Origin: Azolla caroliniana
Lineage: Eukaryota; Polypodiophyta
Assembly: GCA_043228905.1 (NCBI GenBank)
Contig: JBHGNT010000014.1
Span: 3,038,001 to 3,102,000, forward strand
Length of the DNA stretch: 64,000 nucleotides
Direction of reading: 5' to 3'
Shown one piece after another: positions 33,801 to 44,254 of this stretch. The first letter of the stretch is position 1, and each line of letters opens with the position of its first letter. The notes beneath the pieces are model-generated. The model was not told the DNA's origin. It made no database searches and saw only the letters and a list, made by a program, of their open reading frames with translations. Position numbers and translations under genes: made by a program.

Positions 33801-36800
33801 GCATCCCAACTAGAGGAGGTGGACCTCGGCACAACAGACAAGCCCCGACCGGTAAATGTCGCAAAGGAATTGCCGAAGGAAGAAAAGAAGGCAATGATAG
33901 CATTATTAACAGACTTCAAGGATGTGTTCGCCTGGTCGTACGAAGACATGCGAGGGCTGGACCCCCAGCTCTATCAGCACCAAATTCACCTAAGTACGGA
34001 CGCGAAACCGATCACTCAACGCAGGTACCGGATGAATCCGAATTATGCGGCGAAGGTGAAGGAGGAGATTGATAAGCTCCTCCGAGTCGGATTTATCCGA
34101 CCGGTCAAGCAGGCAACCTGGCTGAGTCCGATAGTGGTGGTCCCGAAAAAGAATGGCAAAATCCGGGTATGCGTGGACTACCGCAAACTAAATGCCGCAA
34201 CAGTGACCGATGCGTTTCCACTACCATTTACGGACGGGGTGTTAGATGCGGTAGCCGGCCACGAAGTTTACAGCTTCCTGGATGGATTTAGCGGCTACAA
34301 TCAAATACGAATGAACCCAGCCGACCAGGAGAAGACAGCGTTCGTTACGGAATGGGGAGTGGTCGTCGCGGTCGTGATGATGTTCGGACTAAAGATGGCT
34401 CCAACGACCTTTCAAAGGATAATAATGGAAATTTTCGGGGAATATATCCCCGGTTTTATGCAGGTCTTCCTTGACGATTTCGCGGTCTACAGTCGGCACG
34501 GAGAGCATCTCGATCACCTCCGACTGTGCTTGGAAAAGTGCCGCGAGTACCGGTTGAGTCTGAACCCGGCCAAGTGCATCTTTGGAGTGGCAAGGGGCAA
34601 CTTACTAGGGCACGTGGTGAGTAAGGAAGGAATCGCGGTAGATCCGGATAAAGTAAAGGCAATTCTCGAGGCACCGGCACCAAATAACGCAAAGGCTTTA
34701 AGCCAGTTCCTGGGCCAAATAAGGTGGCATAGCCGGATGATACGACACCTCGCAGACTTCGCTACACCATTGCATACCGCCGTACACAGGGTACCCTTCT
34801 TGTGGGCGGAGACGGAGGAGGAAGCCTACCAAGCGTTGAAGGTTATGCTGTCGCAAGCTCCGGTGGTGCAACCGCCAGATTGGAGTAAAAGCTTTCACGT
34901 CTTCGTCGACGCGTCGGACGTAGCAATCGGCAGCGTTTTGATGCAACTCACGGAGCCGAAATGGTACCGACCGGTGTACTACGCAAGCCGGAAACTCTCA
35001 AAAGCCGAACGGAACTACTCTACGACGGAACACGAGGCATTAGGAATGGTGTATAGTGTCACAAAATACAGGCACTATCTGCTCGGAAGGAAGTTTTCCT
35101 TCCATGTCGACCATTCGGCACTACTCTACCTGGTCTCGAAGGCATCCCTGACGGGAAAAATTGCACGATGGACACTACTATTACAGGAATTTGAATTCGA
35201 CATTTTCCACTAACCCGGGGCGCAGCATGCGGTAGCGGACTACCTAAGCAGACTCGAATCCGGAGAAGCAGGGGACAGCGTCCACGATGAGTTCCCCGAC
35301 GACGATTTGTTCCGGATCACGACGGAACCGGCAACGGATGCAACGGTAGCCGATGAAGACACGTGGCTAACTGAGATGCATCAGTTCCTGAGCACCGGAG
35401 TACCCCCGGAGAACATGGACCACGATGAAAGGAAAAGGGTAGCAGTAAGAAGCAGACATTTCTGCTTGGTTGGAGACACCCTCTATCACAAGGGGGCAGA
35501 TGGCATCTAGAGACGAGCAATGCGGAGCGATGAGAAGGATCTAATCCTCAGGGAAGCCCACTGTGGAATTGCCGGCGGGCATTATGCCGGCGACGCAACC
35601 GCTCGGAAAATATGGCAGAGCGGACTGTGGTGGCCCACCACCCTAAAAGATGCCGTGAAGTATAGCAGAGAATGCGATTTGTGTCAACGACTGGGCCAAC
35701 CCACGGAGCAGGCCCGGATGCCACACCACCCGGTCTTGCCATTGGAACTGTTTCAAAAGTGGGGTTTGGACTTTGTCGGTCCCTTCAAGCCACCGGCAAT
35801 GCGAACCAGAAATCGGTATGTCATAGTGGCGACCGACTATTGCACCAAATGGGTAGAAGCGAAGGCCTTACGGGACAACACGGCCGCGTCCACGGCAAAG
35901 TTCCTGTACGAGTGCATATGGTGCCAGTATGGATGCCCGATCGAGCTTATAAGTGACCAAGGAGGACACTTTCTCGGGCAGGTAGTAGAAAGCATGACGT
36001 CATTTTACGCGGTGGTACATAAAAGGAGTACTCCCTACTACCCTCAAGCCAATGGACTAGCAGAATCGACGAACAAAACTCTGCAGAACATCCTACGAAA
36101 AATCGTCAACGAGAACCGGACCGACTGGGATACGAAATTGCAGAGCGCGCTATGGGCGTACCGAACAACGTACAAAACCAACATCCGGACAACCCCGTTC
36201 CGACTAGCATTCGGTTTAGAAGAGGTCATGCCGGTAGAGTTCCAGATCCCCAGCTTACGGATCCAGGTAAAGGAGCGCTTAAGTGAGAAGGAGTCCGAAC
36301 GAATCCGACTAGCGACGTTGTTGGAATTAGAAGAAAACCGAATAGCCAGCTTACTACAACTCGAACTGGAGCTAAGGAGGAGAAAAGCTTTCGTGGACCG
36401 ACACTGGCGTGGCAACGAAAAGGAGTTCGAAGTCGGGAAACCGGTGCTACTGTTCCAGACACGGATGGGGAACATGTCGGGAAAGTTGCGGTTTCGGTGG
36501 ACCGGACCGTTCTGGATCACCAAGGAGTACAATGGGTCGTATCAGCTCGGCACGTTGTCTGGAGAAGTCATCGGTAAATGGGCAAATGGGTTTCGGCTAA
36601 AGCCGTATAAGGGAAATATGCCAGCCAACCCGTTCAAGCAAAACCCGGAAATCCGGCACAATGAGGAACCGACACCGACAGACGTTGTTGAAGATATTCG
36701 GACCGAGGAAGAACCGACACCGACAGACGCTGCTGCAGATATCCAGACCGAGGAAGAACCGACACCGATACTGACAAAGACTATCCCGGAAAACCGACAG

Positions 36801-36857
36801 AAGGATCTGGTATCAACGCGAACCGACCCGAACAAATCGGGGGGGACCAGAAAATGA
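30897..36857 (+). pseudogene. gag-pol polyprotein of element H, one frame with four nonsense codons
   Basis: A single frame of about 1986 codons encodes gag with 12-residue repeats (31338-31560) and three CCHC knuckles (near residues 433, 452 and 609). The protease has IINRGSGVNV, with Asn where the catalytic Asp is expected. RT has VCVDYRKLN and VFLDDFAVYS. RNase H starts near FVDASDVAIGS. Integrase has H-H-C-C, then DFVGPF, SDQGGHF and GLAESTNKTL. The stops are TGA 31263, TAG 33012, TAA 35211 and TAG 35508; everything between is open. The start is the first in-frame ATG after the LTR. Confidence 0.9.
31338..31560 (+). repeat. 36-bp tandem repeats encoding a 12-residue unit in H gag
   Basis: About six copies of a unit reading RIPTTPAKEPKE with drift (QIPTTPAKEPKD, RTPATPAEELKE). 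It is proline- and charge-rich, probably disordered. Confidence 0.9.
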
Positions 36858-36875
36858 CGTGGTCCAAACAAACAG

Positions 36876-36909
<34 letters not shown>

Positions 36910-37922
36910 ATAGTAATGATGGGGAGATCACAAGAGGTGGGAGCGCCACCATGCAACGAAGAGGCGTCATGCAGTAAAGGAGGACGTGCGCGTACTTGCT
37001 ATTTAAAGCATGGAACGTGGGCACCGACATACGAGGTATTACTCACACGCGGCAAGCAAGAAAGGACATACTAATTATGGCGGGAGATAGACATGCGCGG
37101 GAAACGAAAAAGGGCGGCTCGAGGCAAAAGCCACTATATAAGACACAAGCCTGCGAAGTGAAAAGAGAGATGATGATAGAAAAGAGAGAGAAGGAAGATA
37201 TAGAAACCCAAATCTACAAAGATATATTAATAAGGAGTGATGATCATAGAAACAAGAGAAAGAAGATACATAAACTCAAGCCTACAAGGATGAATTGATA
37301 ACAACTCCACCAACACTACGTGAATAGGCAAGAAAACATCACAAGAAAAAAGCTCTCCTCACCACCTCACTCTTCTTGCTTTATATGAAGTTCTCCTCTA
37401 GTAGATAAGTTTCGCTTGCTTTCTTTTCCACGCTTTTTTTAGAGCTTTTCCATCTCCTATTCTTAGCTATGACACAACGATCTTCTAATCGTCATATCTC
37501 CCTCATCCATGCTCCAAATTTAGAGTTTTAAAAAGCTACGGATAGCTCTCGTCATAAGCTTTCTAACCCATATTTACACGTGATATTTGGGTGTCAAACG
37601 AGAGAGTTATGAGCATTTGTTTCTGACTGCGTTTTGGTGGTCTGCTTTTTCTCTTTTTAACTTTTCTCCATCTTTATTGCTTTTATTTGGACTTATCCAC
37701 GAGATGTTAGTTCATGTCCTTGTCCTCCAAATGTGAATCCTCCATACCTTATATTCTTTTAGTGTCCAATGGCTTGAATTCTAAAAAACAGTTTCACACG
37801 AAGGACTTACTTTTTACGAATTTTCCTACACACAGGCACAAAAGCACAGAAGAGCGATCCGACGCACAGCGCACACACATCCCGATCCCGAACAACAGAC
37901 AGCAGAAGAAGAATTCGAACCA
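36858..37922 (+). other. Non-coding spacer of H with an A33 tract
   Basis: An uninterrupted run of 33 A (36876-36908) begins 18 bases after the pol stop. The rest is about 1 kb without a convincing frame. It could hold the promoter or splice sites for the second ORF. Confidence 0.7.
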
Positions 37923-40850
37923 ATGGCACTGTCGGAGGAGGCACGCCAATGGATGATGGAGAACGGGTTAGAAGGATTGTTGCGGATCGCCGACACTCCA
38001 CCACACGCAGAACCAGAGCAGGCGGCAGCATCGATTGATTTATCAGAAATCACGGAAGGAGCGGTGCAGGCGCTCACGAGGATAAAAGCAGGAGGACTTC
38101 AAACGATCGAAAACCCTTCAAGTGAAATCCTGTTCGAATATTTCGGTGAGTATTCCATCAGCAGCAAGGCGTACCGAACACAGAGCGAAGAGAACCTGCT
38201 GTTCGGAGAAGTGGCCCACGCCATGATGGAATACGGATTCGTGAATTCTCGTCCCCCGGCCATAGCCAGGTACCGGGCAGCGTTCTTAATTGCAACGTAC
38301 GAAGGATTACAAGTGGACTGGCTCCATTTCATAACCGAAGGATTGAAGGAGGCCATCAAGAACCTTGTGGAAGGAAAAAAGCCATGGGCCGGGATAGCAC
38401 AATGGCTAACGGTGTTAGTCCCACCGGTGCTCCCCATCAAACAAAAGAAAAGAGGTCGGTAGGAGACGACGCCGAAAAAGGTCACAAAGCGCCGATATAT
38501 CCTGGAGAAACACACCCCCGGATGGACCCAGGAAGAAGCAGAACAGCGGGAGGAAGGACCATCCCGACAGCAATAGGAACCGGCAACAAAGGCAAAACCG
38601 GCAGGAAAAGGCAAAGGAAAATCGGTCGAGGAGGAACCGGTAGCGCTCAAACCAATCAATATAACGCTGCGACGGCCGGAACTAGAACCAGAGGTCTTTA
38701 TACAAAAGGTCCGTCTGGTAGCCGCACCGGAGGAGGAAGCTGAAACAGAAGACTCATCCGAACCACTGGTAAGACTCCCAGCAAGACAAGGTCGGGAGAG
38801 ACGGGCGAGAGGACCGGCTCCACCAGTTGACAAAACTCAGCAGAGGGCGCAAGGATCACCTCCAGTAGCCGGGGCGGAAGCAGTACCGGAACCCGTACCG
38901 AGGGAAGCAGCACCGACACCGGTTTTGCCGGACTTCAGAGAACCGGTCATCCCAGAGAAGAGGAATGAACAAGCGCCAGAGCCAGAGAAAAGGCGGGAAA
39001 AACAACCTGAGTTAAGGAGTAGAAGTGAGCAATGCTACCCCGACACAGGAAGCACAAAGCCACAATGGTTGAGATGGCTTTCGGAGCAGTTATCGGGAGT
39101 AGCGGACCAGTTAGAGGAAGAAGAAACGTGTAGGCAACATCTGACGCATACAACAACCCAGGAGTTGGTCGCGCTCCGAACACAGATCCAGGAATTGCAA
39201 GGGGAGCTGTTGCAAGCAAGGGAAGGAATTCAACAAGCACAAGTTGTCACTGAGCCGGTCGGGACAACAAGGAAGCAACCAGAACCGGAACCGGAACCGG
39301 AACCGGTAGCCTTGCAAACCGGCCCTGAGGCCGAAAAAATAATAGAAACCTTACGAGAGGAGTTAAAAGCTTAGGAGGCATTAAGGGAAAAAGAAAGGGA
39401 GCAGCAGAAAGCGGTGGAGGACGACAGACGGAAAATGGAAGAAGGCCTCCGGAAAGGCCGAGCCACTAATGACCGACTGCAAGAAGAAAAAGAGAAGCTG
39501 CAAAAGGAGAAGGACCGACTGCGTCGACAGGCCGAGCAGGAGATAGAACGACTGCAGGAAGAACTCCGACAACAGAAGGACTGGGACGACCGGTTAAGAG
39601 CTCAGGTAAGCCGACGCCTGAAGCAGAAGACGGAGGACTTCGACCGACTCTACCGAGATCACAAGCAGGCCGAGTCGGACAACAAGAAACGGGCAGCAGA
39701 CTACGACCGGCAAATAGAGAAGTTGAAAGAACAGCTCAAAGAGACCCGATTAGAACTGGCTAAGACAATGGACGAGGTCAGTGCCAAAAAGGAAGCATTG
39801 TCGGCGGAAATAACCCAAGCGACGGAGAGAAGGAAGGAATTAGAGGCGCTAAGGCGGGAAAAGCTAGATCTGACCAAGATCAGGAATGAAGAAAAGGAAA
39901 GATCGACCTTCACGATCAACAAACTGCAAAGTACCTATGAAAAGCAGAAAGCGGATTACGAGGCCCAGGCTCAGATAATGGCCGACATTATAAAACGGGC
40001 AAGGAAGGAAAAGCAAGAAGCTTATGTGCATGCTAAGGCGGGGGTTGACCGGATCAAGCTCATCATGTCAGGTTGGAGTACCCGAGCTCAGGCAAGCATC
40101 AACGAAAGTACGGAAAAGCTATGGAAGGAGTGGTCACAACAGGTAGCCAAGCTGCAGACACTCCGAGCTGATGCCGAGAATCAGAGGAAGACCGGTGACA
40201 AGTTCTACAAGATGGATGAAGAAAGTATCGTCGCCATTCGGGAAGAATTGTCGGAGGATTTCTACGCTTTAGCGGAAGAACATCTCAAAGAAATCCGAGG
40301 GTTGGTAGAGAGGTTGGATGACGGGCAGCTCGCAACTCAGTTGGAGTTGGAGAAATACGAGCAGGACCGGTTACGACAGGAAGCCAAGGGAAGAATGACG
40401 CCAATCACTATAAGTGAGGGAGAGCGACCGGCTAAAGTTGAACCAACCGACACCGAACAACCCCGACAAGGAATACCCGAAGAAGAACTTCCGTTCGAAG
40501 GAAATCAAGAAGAGCAGGAGCAGACTGATGCCGGAGAAGAAGAAGAGCTGAGACCGGAAGACACTGGAGCAGAGGAAGAAGGCGCACCGAGCCGACCAGT
40601 TGAGACCGAAGAAAGCGACACTGGTAACAGAACAGAGCCTGGAATGGAGGGAGAATAGGAAGAACCCGGACGGAGCGGTGAGGAAGCACCGGCACCACAG
40701 AATCAAGCAGAGCCGAAGCAGCAAATTTTTACGGAACAGCCAACCCAACCGGAGGTCGGAGACCAGGTAGGCAAGGAACAGGAATTGGAGGAAGAAGCAC
40801 CACTGGACACCTTCGAGCAGAGTGTGCTCGATATTTTGGAGGAAGAATGA
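37923..40850 (+). pseudogene. Second ORF of element H: N-terminal globular domain plus long coiled coil
   Basis: One frame of about 976 codons runs from ATG 37923 to TGA 40848-40850, with four internal stops, all TAG (38460, 38574, 39372, 40656). The first 180 residues form a compact segment (FGEVAHAMMEYGFVNSRPPA, then ATYEGLQVDW and IAQWLTVL). A P/E/K-rich linker follows, then a long K/E/R/Q heptad-like coiled coil (39414-40380), a segment with W residues and an acidic tail. Element B has the same N-terminal segment. The function is unknown. Position and layout match the extra ORFs of Tat-lineage elements. Confidence 0.8.
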
Positions 40851-40900
40851 GGTCGGGAGTGGATTCGAAGTGCAAGGCACTTTCCCACGGGCGTGCCATG

Positions 40901-41289
40901 TGTTGACCGGTCAGAAGAGCAAGGACAAGTGGGAAGGCGGAGTCGGATCGGATAATAGGAAGTAAATAATAGTATAATTATTATTCAGAGGGACGGATCC
41001 GGTACAGTTGTACCGATCCGGATCCAGACCGATTCGGATGCCGGTTGCCTAAGCGCACCGATTGTAACCTTGTCGGATGCCTATAAAAGGATCCGATGAT
41101 TTGTAAAGGCTTTACGAAAGTAATACAAATAGAATTATTGCATGTTTATCTGTATCTTTGTATTGTTTTACCGTCTGTGCTTAGTGTAACCATCTTACGC
41201 GTGTAACCTAGCATCCAATCCTTACCACCCCTTTGGAGAAGTGTCGGATAGACACCTGTGTTGAGGCTAGTCTGGCCAGACAGACAACA
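40901..41289 (+). repeat. 3' LTR of element H
   Basis: This 389-bp copy lacks the duplication of the 5' LTR. The bases before it (CCCACGGGCGTGCCATG) are also found next to the LTR of element B near 57500. A purine-rich stretch overlaps the second ORF stop (40838-40860), but no polypurine tract touches the LTR. Confidence 0.92.
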
Positions 41290-42629
41290 AGTGTCGCTTT
41301 GCACAACTCTCGGAGCGGGATCAAAGATTGGTGGGGGTGGAAAAAGTCCTAATGTTTGTGAAGTCAATCGATCGGAAAGAAAGGAAGGCCATTGGAATCC
41401 GACTTGAGGATGATGATGGTGCAAATGGCCTCACAGAAGATTGGACAAAAGGGGGAAGAGTATGTCGACTTCACGATGAGAGGAAGACAAGATTTTCATC
41501 GGCAACAACACAACGTACGAGGGATGGTGAAAGGAGGACGGGATGCAACTACAAACTACCACCTAAAGAAGAAAACTCGAAGAGGGAAGGTTCAACAATA
41601 CTCGACATAGAAGTCTTGATGGAAGAGGCATTCAAGAACTTAAAGGCGCAAGTTGAGGCTGAAGAGAAGCTTCAAAAGGAGCAAAAATTGAAGCAAATGA
41701 TGAGCGAGGAAGAAGAGGCCTCCCAATAAATGCGGATTAATGTTACGGCCTATACGAAGGCCCAAGTTCGGTATGACATCATCACGGGAAAAGATGTGGA
41801 ACAAGACGCCTTCTCGTCTTGCAAAGAAACAATGGCGAAGAATGAAACAAATGAATTGAGGATGGTGAATGCCACTTCAAGCGAAGACAAATGTTTCGGA
41901 ACACGCATCGTGTCTAAAACATCAAGTGATGAAGGTGCTAGCATGAGCAAAGTTTGCATGATCAAGGGAAATAAAAACTGTGAGGTCAACATGATTGAGG
42001 AGGTAGCCACGAAAAATGACATCGAGTCAGAGATGGCTATGGACGAGTCAATGGCGGATGGCCATGTCGAGACTTTCTCCACACTTGTTCCAGAAATTCG
42101 GGCAGTTGCGTCACAAAGCAAACGTGAGACCCAAGAGACGGAAGGTGGCGGCGAGGAAGTGAAGGCCGAAGCTAACACATGTGAAGAAGAGGGAGACGTC
42201 AAGCCGAAGAGGGTAGACGACGATGATGAAGAGACTCTCCCCACAAAGGTTCTTGAGACTTGGGCATTAACCGATGTAAGACCCAAGAGACGGAAGGTGG
42301 CAGTGAGAAAACAAAGATCAACGCCAACACGAACAACCATAAGGTGGAAGTGGTAAAGAGTAGCACGACAAAGGCAATGCCAAACTACAAAATTCCTCCA
42401 CACTCGTTTGAGAGACTTGGGCATTAATCGATGTAAGACCCAAGCGAAGGACAATGGCGGCGAGGAAGCAAGGGTTAAAGCCAATGTGTGCAACAAGGAA
42501 GTAAAGCAAAGCAAAATGACGAAAGTCCATGCGTGTGACAAAGAGGTCAAGCAAAGCATGAAGACAAAAGCAAATGTGTGCGATAAAGAGACCAAGCAAA
42601 CCTCAAAAAGCAAAGATGTGGGTGTCATG

Positions 42630-42700
42630 ATATGGCAAGACTCGAACCCATGACCTTATGGTATATGGGTCGAGCTCTTAACCATCACACCATCTATTGT
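42630..42700 (-). other. tRNA-like module at the U3 end of the I LTR
   Basis: On the minus strand an A-box-like TGATGGTTAAGAGC (42674-42687) is followed by a B box GGTTCGAGTCT (42638-42648). TTGCCAT after the B box can pair weakly with ATGGTG before the A box, as a tRNA acceptor stem would. The same module is at 47842-47912 in the 3' LTR. Confidence 0.55.
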
Positions 42701-42768
42701 AATTCATACGATATTATTTTCGTTTATGTTTTATTATAAGAAAGCAATGTATATTCCAGATTTCTCTG

Positions 42769-42786
42769 GAACATTCTAGAAGTTTC
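42769..42786 (+). promoter_or_regulatory. Heat-shock-element array in the I LTR
   Basis: GAAcaTTCtaGAAgtTTC is four perfect alternating GAA/TTC units, ending 20 bases upstream of the TATA box. C has GAAgtTTCtaGAAtgTTC at 57030-57047, and A has three units at 598-610. Heat-shock factors bind such arrays; induction here is inferred. Confidence 0.7.
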
Positions 42787-43070
42787 AGGATTATTCCTGA
42801 CAACACTATAAAAGAAGGCACTAGGCATTATGTTGAACCAAATTGGTTCAACGCCAGTCTTAAGCCTCTCAGCCGCTTGTACTTATCTTTTTACATAATA
42901 TATTAGCTGTTGTCATCATCTTTCTCTCTCTCTCATCCTCGCTATCTCTCTCTCTCTCCTCTTCTCACTTCCTCTCTCGGGAATCTTACGCAGTCTCGTC
43001 CTCTTAGTACTAATAGTACTTCTCTTCTTAGTACTAATTCCATCTCTGCTTTAGTACTATTCCTAACAGT

Positions 43071-43082
43071 TTGAACCAATTT
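43071..43082 (+). promoter_or_regulatory. Predicted self-priming site of element I
   Basis: TTGAACCAATTT begins two bases after the LTR and is the exact complement of AAATTGGTTCAA at 42840-42851, 33 bases after the TATA start. The 2-base offset matches the two bases that integrase normally trims. Confidence 0.82.
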
Positions 43083-43112
43083 CTCCTTTCCTCCTACCCT
43101 TTTCCCTATACT

Positions 43113-44254
43113 ATGGCTACTATTAGCGCCCAAGAATATCAATCCGTTTTCTCCGAGTTACAGTGCCTAAAAGAAAAGTTTGTTGCTCTGGAACAAGAAA
43201 ACCAACGGTTGATAGGGGATCTGCAACAAATCGCTCTCGAAAAACAACAAACGCAACAACAACATGGGGAGTTAGCATTACGGGTACAACAACTCGAAGC
43301 AGCGTTGCAACAACAAGGTTCAAGTCCCCAAGGATTTCATAAAGAGCCCAAGATTGGACTTCCTGTGAAATTTGATGGAACACGATCACAATTCCGGGGA
43401 TTCCTTAATCAGGTACGCTTAGTCATCCAGATGCATCCTTCCCGATATCCCATTGATGCATCTCAAGTCGGCCTAATAGGCACGTTACTTAGCGGCTCAG
43501 CCTTGGCATGGTTCGCTCCGCTTCTAGAAAAACAATCACCCTTGCTTAATAACTTTGAAGATTTTATTGGTGAGTTTAAAGCCTGCTTTGGAGATACCGA
43601 CAGCATCAGGACGGCTATCAACAAGATCCGAAGATTGCGTCAAGGCGATTATCCAGCCTCTGCCTACGCGGCGGATTTCCGTCTACTCGCCTCAGATATT
43701 CCCTGGGATGATCAGGCCCTCATGGAGCAGTTTCGCTACGGCTTGCGCAATGATGTCAAAGATCTGCTTTTAACCTTCCCCGAAGAACCAAAGTCTCTTA
43801 CGGAGGCAATCAGTCGAGCGGTTCGATGCGACAACCGCCTTTTCGAACGGCGTTCGGAGCGTCAGTTACAAATACCACGCTCTCGGCCGGAACCCACATA
43901 CGCCTTAGTCACGGCTAAACCGTTTGCACGCGATGTACCTCAAGCCAATATTCCGACACCATGCGTCGACGCGGCCCGTTATCGGAAGAAGAAAAGCAAC
44001 GTCGACGTGCCAATAGATTATGTCTTTATTGCGGTGGACCAGGGCATATCGCCATCAATAGTCCCCATAGGCCAAGAAGACAGGTAAATCAAATCGTCGC
44101 TTGTACTAAACCCGAGTCAATTCTTCCCTTCGGAGTGTCTGATAGTATTAATAGTACTAATAGAGTGTCAGATAGTATTCATAGTATTAATAGCCCAAGT
44201 ATCTCAAACAAATTTGAAATCCTTAGTCAATTAGATGAAGAGTTAAACGATTGA
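43113..44254 (+). pseudogene. gag of element I, one frameshift
   Basis: ATG 43113 opens MATISAQEYQ, a coiled-coil start, then the gag domain (KIGLPVKFDG, FRGFLNQVRL, FRYGLRNDVKDLLLTF). A deletion near 43950 shifts the frame. The knuckle continues in the next frame (43961-44254) as CLYCGGPGH and then INSP, so the last Cys of CCHC is Ser; element C keeps Cys. gag ends at TGA 44252-44254 with the heptamer GTTAAAC at 44242-44248. Confidence 0.88.
44242..44248 (+). promoter_or_regulatory. Candidate -1 frameshift heptamer GTTAAAC, element I
   Basis: The codons are G TTA AAC GAT TGA in the gag frame. The -1 frame (GTT AAA CGA TTG) is the pol frame and stays open for about 150 codons. No downstream pseudoknot was evaluated. 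Confidence 0.5.

Larger units (their letters stand above)
30265..41289 (+). mobile_element. Element H: Tat-like Ty3/gypsy retrotransposon with a second large ORF after pol
   Basis: The LTRs are 30265-30844 and 40901-41289 (TGTTGACC...GACAACA), flanked by a perfect AGTGT TSD (30260-30264, 41290-41294). gag-pol is one frame (30897-36857). A second frame (37923-40850) lies between pol and the 3' LTR, as in Tat-lineage elements. It is inserted in the gag of G. Confidence 0.94.
30148..42356 (+). pseudogene. gag-like protein of element G (split by element H)
   Basis: ATG 30148 opens MEAYKYKEPKRCKLYEFDQW. The frame meets H at 30264 and resumes at 41295, in frame, when H and one AGTGT copy are removed. 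The second part has FAQLSERDQRL, FVKSIDRKERKAIGI and a LEDDDGANGLTEDW segment like plant retrotransposon gag. A TAA at 41727-41729 is followed by the same frame, a charged tail to 42356. More degenerate charged sequence lies at 42357-42617 and 48286-48712. It probably builds particles; no zinc knuckle or enzyme was seen. Confidence 0.6.
42623..43068 (+). repeat. 5' LTR of element I
   Basis: Order of parts: antisense tRNA-like module (42630-42700), HSE (42769-42786), palindrome TCAGGATTATTCCTGA (42785-42800), TATAAAA (42807-42813), a 21-bp perfect palindrome (42832-42852) holding the self-primer AAATTGGTTCAA (42840-42851), and CT-rich leader blocks near 42924-42960. Confidence 0.92.

Noticed and set aside
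43069-43090. A tRNA primer-binding site after the chromovirus LTR
   Set aside because: It does not begin with TGG, and it resembles only a T-arm sequence. Exact, covarying complementarity to the LTR is the stronger explanation.
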